DNA of 64,000 bases from Oleispira antarctica RB-8. GTDB lineage: Bacteria > Pseudomonadota > Gammaproteobacteria > Pseudomonadales > Oceanobacteraceae. Below, piece by piece: positions 56,442 through 64,000 of the stretch. The notes under the pieces are model-generated. The model was not told the origin of the DNA, did no database searches, and worked only from the letters and a program-made list of their open reading frames with translations. The stretch covers positions 186,001 through 250,000 of the forward strand of contig FO203512.1 of NCBI GenBank assembly GCA_000967895.1, given 5' to 3'. Both the position numbers and the translations under genes were made by a program. Position 1 is the stretch's first letter; each line of letters begins with the position of its first letter.

Positions 56442-57434
56442 TTAGAGTACGGCTTTTAATGGCTCATGTTGCTCTGCCTCTAAGCGTGGACCAAACTGAC
56501 TCACAACTTGAGACGATGCTGCACTGGCTAAACGACCTGCCGCCGCAAAATCATGGCCATGAGTAATTGCGTACATAAAAGCACCTGCAAACAGATCGCC
56601 CGCTCCGTTCGAATCAACGGCAGTGGTTTTATTCGCTTCGATTACGTGTGTTGTCTTACCATCAAAAGCGATGGCACCTTTGTTGCCCAGAGTAATCGCA
56701 AAGGTTTTTGCTTGGGTTTTCATAAAGTTAATGGCGTCTTCTAAGTTATTTGCATCAGCAAAGAGCATGGCTTCTTCTTCGTTGCAGAATAATAAATCAA
56801 CGCCACCGCCGATCATTTCTTTTAGACCCTCTTTAAAGAACTGAACCATTGCAGGATCTGAAAAAGTTAAAGCGGTTTTTACGCCATTCTTTTCTGCCAA
56901 CTTACGCACTTCAATCGCTGCTGCGCGCGAAAGATCAGAAGTTACTAAATAACCTTCGATATAAGCGTATTCGGAATCGGCTAAGGCCGCTTCATTTATA
57001 TGTTTTTGTTCTAGGTTAGTCGTAATACCCAAATAGGTATTCATTGTACGCTCAGCATCAGGAGTAACCATGACCAAACACTTACCGGTTACGCCTTCAT
57101 CACGATCGTTACCTAAATTAGTATCAACACCCGCGGCTTTCATGTCGTGCATGTAAAAGTCGCCCGCTTCATCGTTTGCTACATTGCAGCTATAAAAGGT
57201 CTTGGCACCGAAGTAGCTGGCTCCAATAATTGTATTGGCTGCGCTGCCACCACACGCACGTTTTCTTAAACCAAAGCGATCGTTCAGTACGGCTAGGCGT
57301 TCGGCTAGTTGATCTTCTTCGATCAAGGTCATAATGCCTTTTTCAATATTCAGATCAGCAAAAAAGCTATCTTCAACTTCAAATTCTTTATCAACTAATG
57401 CGTTGCCGATGCCATAAATGTGGTACTTAGCCAT
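56442..57434 (-). CDS. PfkB-family kinase, adenosine-kinase-like
   Basis: 330 residues. The PfkB signatures are GGSAANTIIGASYFG near residue 62 and the C-terminal DSNGAGDLFAGAFMYAITHG with the catalytic Asp of GAGD. The pattern of the N-terminus (YHIYGIGNALVDKEFEVED) is that of bacterial adenosine/nucleoside kinases. It would phosphorylate adenosine or another nucleoside with ATP. No nucleoside transport genes are close. Confidence 0.87.
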   Translation of the reverse strand: MAKYHIYGIGNALVDKEFEVEDSFFADLNIEKGIMTLIEEDQLAERLAVLNDRFGLRKRACGGSAANTIIGASYFGAKTFYSCNVANDEAGDFYMHDMKAAGVDTNLGNDRDEGVTGKCLVMVTPDAERTMNTYLGITTNLEQKHINEAALADSEYAYIEGYLVTSDLSRAAAIEVRKLAEKNGVKTALTFSDPAMVQFFKEGLKEMIGGGVDLLFCNEEEAMLFADANNLEDAINFMKTQAKTFAITLGNKGAIAFDGKTTHVIEANKTTAVDSNGAGDLFAGAFMYAITHGHDFAAAGRLASAASSQVVSQFGPRLEAEQHEPLKAVL

Positions 57435-57496
57435 GTGTCATGTCTCTATAAATTTAAATAATGATTACTTGTTGGCATCAGTTTAACAGAACTGGA

Positions 57497-57530
57497 GCGT
57501 ATGACTAAGTCAGTCTGTGTTAGCATACGC
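57497..57530. promoter_or_regulatory. Inverted repeat before mrcB
   Basis: GCGTATGACTAA and TTAGCATACGC can pair over eleven bases with one bulge. The site is just five bases before the mrcB start codon, where an mRNA stem could hinder initiation. Confidence 0.35.
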
Positions 57531-57535
57531 GGCAT

Positions 57536-59953
57536 ATGACGACTGCAAAAAAGCCAACTAGGGCTAATAAATCTAGTACTAAAAAGACGGCAACGACCAG
57601 AACGACTGCAACTAAAAAGAAGCAGCCTGTATCCGTTAAGCCAAAGAAAAACCCCCGTAACTGGAAACAGCGAGTCTGGTATTGGTTATGGCGTATATCC
57701 ATTCTTGTGATTCTGGGCCTCGGGGTTTGGCTCGTATATCTGGATGCTCAAGTACGTTCACAATTTGACGGTAATAAATGGACGTTGCCAGCCAAAGTTT
57801 ATGCGCGGCCATTATCGCTCTATCCTGGACTATTACTGTCCAGTGAGCAGTTAAAAGCAGAACTGAAATGGAACGACTATAAAGCCGTTAGTCATGTTGT
57901 TACGCCAGGAACTTATGGACGTGATGGACGTGATTGGATTATTTATCGCAGAGCATTCTCTTTTGCTGATCGTAATGAAGGTGCGGTAAAAATCCGAGTC
58001 TCTTTTTTAGCAGGGCGTATTAACCAATTATCGGTCGCGGGCGAGCCTGAAGGGCTTGTGCGCATAGAGCCGCAATATATTGGGGGAATTTTTCCTGCTC
58101 ATAATGAAGATCGTGAATTAATAGCATTACAGGATGTGCCTCCTGCATTAGTTGCTGCATTGATTGCAGTAGAGGATAGGGCGTATTTTGATCATCATGG
58201 TATTTCTATTCGCGGTATTTTGCGGGCGATGAAAGCCAATATCGCGGCAGGAAGAACCGTGCAAGGTGGCTCAACCTTGACTCAGCAGTTGGTGAAAAAT
58301 TTCTTTCTGACTAATGAAAGATCATTACAGCGTAAAGTAAAAGAAGCGTTTATGGCTTTGCTACTAGAACTGCATTACAGCAAAGAAGAAATCTTACAGG
58401 CCTATCTTAATGAAGTGTATCTCGGTCAAGCGGGCCGACGATCGATTCACGGTATTGCTTTAGCGAGTCGCTTTTATTTCGCTAAAAATGTTCAGCAACT
58501 CGATTTATCTGAAATAGCCTTGCTCGTAGGAATGATCAAAGGACCTTCTTATTACAATCCATTTCGTAAGGCGGATAATGCTCGTTCAAGACGTGATGTT
58601 GTTCTGAATGTTATGGAAGAGTTGAAAATTATTTCCACGGCTGAGCGTATTAATGCGCAAGGCCAAAATATTCTTGTCGCTAAGTCGGGACGAGCGGGAC
58701 AACGAGAATATCCAGCGTTCATTCAATTGGTGAAACGACAATTGCAAACCGATTACCGTCTGGAAGATTTGCAAAATACAGGGTTAAGAATTTTTACAAC
58801 GCTGGATCCTTGGTTGCAGCACGCAACAGAAAAATCGATACAGCAACATATTGCAAAATTAGAAAAACGAGCGGGGTTTGATAAGCCCACCTTAGAAGCT
58901 GCCGCTGTGGTAACGAGTGTTGATGGGGCAGAAGTACGAGCCATAGTGGGGTCTCGTCGGGTACAGTATTTTGGTTTTAATCGTGCCTTGGATGCTCAGC
59001 GTTCGATTGGTTCGTTGGCGAAGCCCGCTGTGTACTTAACGGCATTAGCATCCGGCCGATATGACTGGTCGAGCATAGTTGATGACAAAGCGGTGAGTGT
59101 GGCAGGCCAAGACGGCAGTTTATGGCAACCGAAGAATTACGATAAAAAAGATCATGGTAAAGTTTTCATGGTTGACGCGATGGCTCGCTCATTGAACCAA
59201 GCGACAGCGCGTTTGGGTATGAAACTGGGGATTGGTCAGGTTGTCGATACGTTTGAGCGTTTAGGCGTAGAGAAAAATATCCCCCCTTACCCGTCGATAT
59301 TACTGGGCTCGTTGTCTATGTCACCGCTAGAGGTTACGCAAATGTTCCAGACTTATGCGTCTGGCGGTTTTGCTATGAAACCAAGAGTTATTGAGGCTTT
59401 AACCACCAGTGACAATAAAGTACTCACGTCTTATGCGGTAGAAGGGCGACAAGCTTTTTCTCCAGAATTGATAGAGCGTTTGCGTTATGGACTGCAACAA
59501 GTGGTGGTTCAAGGAACGGGCAAACGTTTAGCTCAGGTATTTAATACGACTAAAATCGCGGCAAAAACAGGTACGAGTGACGATCAACGTGATGCGTGGT
59601 TCGCCGGTTTTGATGATCGTCATTTAGGGGTTGTATGGTTAGGCCGTGATGATAATGAGTCGATGCCTTTTACGGGAGCAAGTGGTGCCTTACCTATTTG
59701 GCAAAGTATATTTGAGCAGTCGGGGGTTGAACCATTAACACCGTTAGCCGATTTAGATTGGGCATGGGTTAATGCTTATGGCCATCCTGTTGCGCAAGAT
59801 TGCGGTGGTATTAGAAGGATGCCATTTAAATCTGGGTCTTTAATCGGGCGTGAGATATCCTGTGGTGCAAATAAGGCCACTTCTGGCCCACGTACAGATT
59901 CTGTAGAAAAAGAAAAGCAAGGGGGTGGTTCGTGGTTCGATTGGTTGTTCTAG
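57536..59953 (+). CDS. mrcB: Penicillin-binding protein 1b
   Basis: 805 residues. A long Lys/Thr-rich cytoplasmic start, one membrane span near residues 50-70, then a UB2H-like linker. The GT51 transglycosylase has EDRAYFDHHGISIRGILRA (catalytic Glu near 213) and GGSTLTQQLVKNFF. The transpeptidase has S-L-A-K at 493-496, a SxN box in SLNQATARLG and KTGT near 678. It polymerises and crosslinks peptidoglycan. It overlaps the following lipoprotein gene by 22 bases. Confidence 0.96.
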   Translation: MTTAKKPTRANKSSTKKTATTRTTATKKKQPVSVKPKKNPRNWKQRVWYWLWRISILVILGLGVWLVYLDAQVRSQFDGNKWTLPAKVYARPLSLYPGLLLSSEQLKAELKWNDYKAVSHVVTPGTYGRDGRDWIIYRRAFSFADRNEGAVKIRVSFLAGRINQLSVAGEPEGLVRIEPQYIGGIFPAHNEDRELIALQDVPPALVAALIAVEDRAYFDHHGISIRGILRAMKANIAAGRTVQGGSTLTQQLVKNFFLTNERSLQRKVKEAFMALLLELHYSKEEILQAYLNEVYLGQAGRRSIHGIALASRFYFAKNVQQLDLSEIALLVGMIKGPSYYNPFRKADNARSRRDVVLNVMEELKIISTAERINAQGQNILVAKSGRAGQREYPAFIQLVKRQLQTDYRLEDLQNTGLRIFTTLDPWLQHATEKSIQQHIAKLEKRAGFDKPTLEAAAVVTSVDGAEVRAIVGSRRVQYFGFNRALDAQRSIGSLAKPAVYLTALASGRYDWSSIVDDKAVSVAGQDGSLWQPKNYDKKDHGKVFMVDAMARSLNQATARLGMKLGIGQVVDTFERLGVEKNIPPYPSILLGSLSMSPLEVTQMFQTYASGGFAMKPRVIEALTTSDNKVLTSYAVEGRQAFSPELIERLRYGLQQVVVQGTGKRLAQVFNTTKIAAKTGTSDDQRDAWFAGFDDRHLGVVWLGRDDNESMPFTGASGALPIWQSIFEQSGVEPLTPLADLDWAWVNAYGHPVAQDCGGIRRMPFKSGSLIGREISCGANKATSGPRTDSVEKEKQGGGSWFDWLF

Positions 59954-60393
59954 TTTTTTTTATTGGATTTTTAACGGCGTGTAGTGGTGTGCCTAATCGT
60001 GTGAATAATGATCCGCGCAACCAGCAAAGCCATGAAGTTAAAGATATTGAGGGCAGTGAATACGTTCAGCAAGATGACATTCTTCGATTAGATGAAGGCG
60101 TGCACCATCCGGCAGTGCAGATATTATTAACTCAGGCGGAGGATGCTCGCCAGCAAGGTCGGTATCAGCAAGCGTTATCGTATCTTGATCGAGCTCGCCA
60201 AATACAGCCGCGTAATTCGGCTATTTTTTATCGTCAGGCTTGGATGAATTATCAGGTAGGGGAATTACAACAAGCACAGCAATTATTGCAACGTGCGCAA
60301 GTCTTTCTACGAAAGTCTAATGCCAGCTATGATATTTTACAGCGCCGCATTAAAACGCTGCAAAATAAAATAGATGCTAAAGACGGATATTAA
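59932..60393 (+). CDS. TPR lipoprotein, probable PBP1b activator (LpoP-like)
   Basis: 153 residues from a GTG overlapping mrcB by 22 bp, with GGGGGTGG upstream. The leader ends in the lipobox LTAC. Residues 65-140 contain TPR-like helices (AEDARQQGRYQQALSYLDRARQIQP). Pseudomonas has a TPR lipoprotein that activates PBP1b, called LpoP. The overlap with mrcB supports that identity here. I could not align it to LpoP, so this is an inference. Confidence 0.7.
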   Translation: MVRLVVLVFFIGFLTACSGVPNRVNNDPRNQQSHEVKDIEGSEYVQQDDILRLDEGVHHPAVQILLTQAEDARQQGRYQQALSYLDRARQIQPRNSAIFYRQAWMNYQVGELQQAQQLLQRAQVFLRKSNASYDILQRRIKTLQNKIDAKDGY

Positions 60394-60401
60394 TCACTCG
60401 C

Positions 60402-61895
60402 CTAACGGCTGGTATTGAAGTGAGTTAAAAGGCCTCTGAGATCCGATGACATCGTGATGAGTTTCTCGCCATCTCGGGCAGCATCTTCAGCACGCTCATT
60501 GGTCTCTTGGCTAACATCCCGAATACTCGTGATGTTGTTATTTATTTCTCCCACAACTTGATGTTGCTCAGATACAGCCTGTGCTATTTGTTGGTTCATC
60601 GTATGAATCGTGCCTACCGCGGCTTTCATTATTAATAATCTTTCTTTTGTCTCTTCTGTTTGCTGAACGCTGGATTCAGCACTTTGCTTACTCGTGTCCA
60701 TTGCACTCACCGCATCTTGGCTGCCTTTCTGTAGCTTCTCTATCATCTTCTGAATTTCTTCTGTACTTTGCTGAGTACGTGAAGCCAATGTTCTTACTTC
60801 ATCTGCAACAACAGCAAATCCTCGGCCTTGCTCTCCCGCGCGGGCTGCTTCAATGGCGGCGTTTAAGGCGAGTAGATTGGTTTGCTCAGCAATGCCTCGA
60901 ATCACGGTGAGTACCGAGCCGATATTATTACTTTCTTCATCGAGATGTTTAATAACGCTGTAAGCGCGGTCAATATGTTGAGCGAGGTCTTTAATGGTTG
61001 TTTGTGCGCGCTCGATTCTTTCTTCACTATCTTTCGCGGCGATATCTGCTTCGCCCGCCGCATTTGCAGCATCGTTGGCATGCTGATTCACATCTTGCAT
61101 GGCGGCGGTCATTTCATTGGTAGCAGTGGCAATCATATCGGTTTCTTGTTGCTGTCGCTGAGCACCACTGGCCATGGCGTGTGTACTTTTACTGAAAGAA
61201 TCCCCGGTAGAGTTTAACTGTACCGCTAGTACTCCGACTTTACTGACTAGTTCATCTAACTCACCAAAAAAGTTATTAAAGCCGCGACTAAATTCCCCTT
61301 TGGCATTGGTGACTCGATAACGTAAATCGATCTCACCTTCTTGACTAATATGGCTGCCAATCTCATTGAGTTCTTCTGTTTGTGCAAACTCAAGCTCCGC
61401 TTTTCGACAAAGATAAATAATCAGGCCCGCTTCGACGACTACGTAGGCTGCATGAATCATAACGATGCTGAAGTTATTAACGCTTTCGAAAATGTATACG
61501 TTGTTATTGAATTGTTGTAGATAGCTGAATAATACATGGTGGACAGCAATGGTCAGTGCTGCCGCTACGACAGGTCGCCAATCGCGAAAATACAACAACA
61601 TCGCAAGGCCTACAAAGATACCGAAGTGAACTTCTATCATGCCGTGAGCTTGCTGAATATTCAGGGCTGAAAAGATCATTAAGGATATACCGAACGCGAT
61701 GCGGGTTGCAGCGCTGGTGGCTTGTGTTTTAGCGAGAAGAGTAGGAATAAGTGCTGCGGGTAAGCCAACTACTAGGGCTTCTATCCAAGTGTCATACCAG
61801 CTGGCAAGAATTAAAGAAAATACAAACAACCCCCACACTACGAAGGTAAAAAAACGATTGGCTTGCTGATAAAAAATAATGCGAGAATGACTCAT
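60402..61895 (-). CDS. Methyl-accepting chemotaxis protein with multi-span membrane sensor
   Basis: 497 residues, AGGAG before the ATG. About six membrane spans fill residues 15-185 with no sizeable periplasmic loop, unlike a classical receptor. The signalling domain has [22 protein letters not shown] with [19 protein letters not shown]. Such receptors may sense membrane or redox state rather than external ligands. It converges with the TPR lipoprotein gene with 8 bp between them. Confidence 0.88.
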   Translation of the reverse strand: MSHSRIIFYQQANRFFTFVVWGLFVFSLILASWYDTWIEALVVGLPAALIPTLLAKTQATSAATRIAFGISLMIFSALNIQQAHGMIEVHFGIFVGLAMLLYFRDWRPVVAAALTIAVHHVLFSYLQQFNNNVYIFESVNNFSIVMIHAAYVVVEAGLIIYLCRKAELEFAQTEELNEIGSHISQEGEIDLRYRVTNAKGEFSRGFNNFFGELDELVSKVGVLAVQLNSTGDSFSKSTHAMASGAQRQQQETDMIATATNEMTAAMQDVNQHANDAANAAGEADIAAKDSEERIERAQTTIKDLAQHIDRAYSVIKHLDEESNNIGSVLTVIRGIAEQTNLLALNAAIEAARAGEQGRGFAVVADEVRTLASRTQQSTEEIQKMIEKLQKGSQDAVSAMDTSKQSAESSVQQTEETKERLLIMKAAVGTIHTMNQQIAQAVSEQHQVVGEINNNITSIRDVSQETNERAEDAARDGEKLITMSSDLRGLLTHFNTSR

Positions 61896-62010
61896 AAAGA
61901 GCTCCTAAGATAATAATCAACAACCGTTTTAATTAAAAAATAGTTTAAAACTAGTTTAAAAAAGTTGTCAGTTCTTATCTTAGGTTAGCCTAATCAGGCG
62001 ATTTTCGTTA

Positions 62011-62622
62011 TTAAACTTGGCGTATTTTTTTAAGAAATAAACCACGATTGATTGCGACCAGCAATAATCCTAATGCCAGCTCTATAGGCCATTTTTCTGC
62101 TAACTCGGCGGCGACTGGGTTACTTGCTAGGCTGTGCAGAATAATAATTAAGCTGGCTAAGCTCGCAATTGATAGCGCAAGGTTGGCTTGCTTTGAGCAA
62201 ATGCCGGCAGCTTTACTAAGTAATAGCTTGCCGATAGCAAGACTGCTGATTACAGCACTAACAACCAGTAGGTAGCTTAAGTTTTGCGTCTGCTGGCAAA
62301 CCCAATAAATACCACACACACCCAGTAATATTCTTCCCCAAGCTTCTTTAGGCCAATCGATTTTAAAAGATAAGGCCAGCAATACAAAACTCAGTAATGG
62401 GAATGCGGCATAGAAAGCCAGTTGCTCAAACCAATACATAGGCGTGAGGTCTATTATATAAGTCAGTAAGCTGGAGGCGGCGAAAGAGAAAATCAATAAG
62501 CCACTGCAAAATGCCGCCGCAAACCAACCCGGATTTTCATCTTTCGGCGGCCAATTTTTCAGCATCCAAATAGAGGTGAGCAGCATAAGCAGCTGCCCAA
62601 CAATCGTTAGTATGAACGACAT
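62011..62622 (-). CDS. Hydrophobic membrane protein of unknown function
   Basis: 203 residues. The ATG at 62622 is one base downstream of the hemL stop codon and is preferred to the much longer frame inside hemL. The protein has about six hydrophobic segments with few loops; the first is MSFILTIVGQLLMLLTSIWM. No family is recognised. It is probably co-transcribed with hemL and translationally coupled to it. Confidence 0.6.
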   Translation of the reverse strand: MSFILTIVGQLLMLLTSIWMLKNWPPKDENPGWFAAAFCSGLLIFSFAASSLLTYIIDLTPMYWFEQLAFYAAFPLLSFVLLALSFKIDWPKEAWGRILLGVCGIYWVCQQTQNLSYLLVVSAVISSLAIGKLLLSKAAGICSKQANLALSIASLASLIIILHSLASNPVAAELAEKWPIELALGLLLVAINRGLFLKKIRQV

Positions 62623-62623
62623 A

Positions 62624-63940
62624 TTATTTAGACGCCGCTTTTGCAGAAGACATATGTGCAAACACCGCATCGGCTGCAGCAATCGTCTCGTTGATATCGT
62701 TTTCGCTATGAGCCGCTGACATGAAGCCTGCTTCAAACGCAGAAGGCGCTAAATAAACCCCATGCTCTAACATGCCATGGAAAAAAGCCTTAAATGCTTC
62801 TTGGTCACATTCACATACTTGTGCGAAGTTGCTGACTTTTTTCGCTTCGGTAAAGAAGAAACCAAACATCGAGCCTGCGCTATTCGTGGTGAACGGAATA
62901 CAGTGTTTGTCGGCTGCCGCTTGCATACCTGTGCATAACTGTTCTACACGTGTCGTCAGCTGTTCGTATAAGCCAGGCTGCTGTACCGATTTCATCATGG
63001 CTAAACCTGCGGCCATCGCCAGTGGGTTACCTGACAAGGTTCCTGCTTGGTAAACCGGGCCAATTGGCGCTAGATATTCCATGATCTCACGTTTGCCACC
63101 AAATGCACCCACGGGTAAACCACCACCGATTACCTTGCCTAAAGTTGTTAGGTCAGGCTGCACATCGTAATAACCTTGAGCACCGGTAAGCGATACACGG
63201 AATCCCGTCATTACTTCATCAAAGATTAAGACAGCGCCGTATTGATCACACACATCACGCAGACCTTGTAAAAATTCTTTGCTGGGTGGAATGCAGTTCA
63301 TGTTACCCGCAACCGCTTCAACGATGATGCAGGCAATTTTATCGCCTTGTTCAGCGAAGCAGGCCTTCACATCGTCAATGTCGTTATAGTCTAGGGTAAT
63401 CGTATCGTTGGCTGCACCAGCGGGAACACCTGGAGAGGAAGGAACACCTAGAGTTAATGCACCAGAACCGGCTTTTACTAATAGCGAGTCAGCATGGCCG
63501 TGGTAGCAGCCTTCAAATTTCACTAGCTTGTCACGACCGGTAAAACCACGGGCTAAACGAATCGCACTCATTGTCGCTTCTGTACCCGAGTTCACCATGC
63601 GCACCATATCCATACCCGGCATAATGCCGCATACGGTTTGTGCCATATCGATTTCGATTTCAGTCGGCGCGCCGAAGCTTAAGCCTTGATCTAAACGAGC
63701 TTTAACCGCTTCAATGACATCACCTCGAGCGTGACCCATAATCATTGGGCCCCAAGAACCAACGTAATCAATGTAGCGATTACCATCGGCATCAAACAGG
63801 CAAGAACCTTCACCACGTTCGAAGAAGATAGGCGTACCACCCACTCCTTTGAAGGCACGTACAGGGGAGTTAACCCCACCTGGAATGAATTCTTGTGCGC
63901 GATCAAAAAGGTTTTGTGATTTGTCGATTTTATAAGTCAT
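62624..63940 (-). CDS. hemL: Glutamate-1-semialdehyde 2,1-aminomutase
   Basis: 438 residues, full length. It forms 5-aminolevulinate, the first committed step of heme synthesis in the C5 pathway. The Schiff-base Lys lies in [17 protein letters not shown], the cofactor Asp in [11 protein letters not shown], and the substrate-site [20 protein letters not shown] and [19 protein letters not shown] are present. The next gene overlaps its stop region. Confidence 0.97.
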   Translation of the reverse strand: MTYKIDKSQNLFDRAQEFIPGGVNSPVRAFKGVGGTPIFFERGEGSCLFDADGNRYIDYVGSWGPMIMGHARGDVIEAVKARLDQGLSFGAPTEIEIDMAQTVCGIMPGMDMVRMVNSGTEATMSAIRLARGFTGRDKLVKFEGCYHGHADSLLVKAGSGALTLGVPSSPGVPAGAANDTITLDYNDIDDVKACFAEQGDKIACIIVEAVAGNMNCIPPSKEFLQGLRDVCDQYGAVLIFDEVMTGFRVSLTGAQGYYDVQPDLTTLGKVIGGGLPVGAFGGKREIMEYLAPIGPVYQAGTLSGNPLAMAAGLAMMKSVQQPGLYEQLTTRVEQLCTGMQAAADKHCIPFTTNSAGSMFGFFFTEAKKVSNFAQVCECDQEAFKAFFHGMLEHGVYLAPSAFEAGFMSAAHSENDINETIAAADAVFAHMSSAKAASK

Positions 63941-64000
63941 TGTTAAAACTCGTATTCGTTATGTGAAAATTGAAATATTTAAAAAGGGCGTACGACGACC

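Noticed and set aside
56351-56566. Plus-strand frame overlapping the end of the adenosine-kinase-like gene
   Set aside because: It is mostly antisense to the conserved C-terminus of that gene and lacks a ribosome site.

Overview
The window looks like a chromosomal segment of a marine-type gammaproteobacterium, most likely of the Oceanospirillales group (relatives such as Oleispira, Bermanella or Thalassolituus). This is an inference. It rests on a moderately AT-leaning base composition, a FimX-type degenerate GGDEF/EAL protein, DNA polymerase II, an intact efp/epmA/epmB set, TonB receptors, many methyl-accepting proteins, and housekeeping genes (ilvD, hemL, mrcB) of gammaproteobacterial type. 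I see no rRNA, tRNA, CRISPR array, prophage or intact insertion sequence.

Layout. 0-11 kb: a zinc-limitation set. A DUF1826 gene runs off the left edge, and a small zinc-chaperone-like gene precedes a ZnuD-type TonB receptor; both units have a near-perfect Zur-type palindrome about 45 bp upstream of the first start codon. Between them lie a metallo-beta-lactamase-fold hydrolase, a YeeN-like YebC protein, a DUF1499 lipoprotein, an alpha/beta hydrolase, a flavoprotein, a potassium channel and a stand-alone eukaryotic-type HisA. 10.8-16 kb: a chemoreceptor with a helical-bimodular-like sensor, an arsR-acr3-arsC operon with its own operator, and a REC-REC-GGDEF protein. 16-26 kb: a lipoprotein with a hexapeptide repeat tail, ilvD, a FimX-like protein with a companion that may contain a PilZ-like domain, and the elongation factor P module (epmB, efp, epmA). 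26-31 kb: a TetR repressor facing a Baeyer-Villiger-type monooxygenase/patatin operon across two matched operators, then a CNNM-domain membrane protein. 31-34 kb: decayed DNA with relics of an MbnP/MbnH-like locus and little coding sequence, interrupted by an intact yghU-like gene. 34-45.6 kb: a large predicted metalloprotease lipoprotein, YaiI, a CPA2 antiporter, a HemL-fold aminotransferase, a soluble CZB chemoreceptor, a cyclic-nucleotide-binding protein, a pentapeptide protein and polB.

45.8-55.2 kb is an iron-uptake island. A four-gene operon (imelysin IrpA-like, DUF1111 di-heme protein, DUF1513 propeller, second imelysin-like protein) is divergent from a MauG-like di-heme peroxidase and a FecA-like TonB receptor, with Fur-like sites in the control regions and a shared 13-bp motif before two transcription units. 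55-64 kb: a NYN nuclease, a small lipoprotein, an adenosine-kinase-like PfkB protein, mrcB (PBP1b) overlapping a TPR lipoprotein gene (LpoP-like), another chemoreceptor, a membrane protein and hemL.

Taken together, metal handling is the recurring theme: zinc acquisition at the left, arsenic resistance, relics of a copper-linked MbnP/MbnH pair, a zinc-sensing CZB chemoreceptor and an iron island at the right. Cyclic-di-GMP signalling and chemotaxis form a second theme. All family assignments come from reading motifs by eye; no database search was run.
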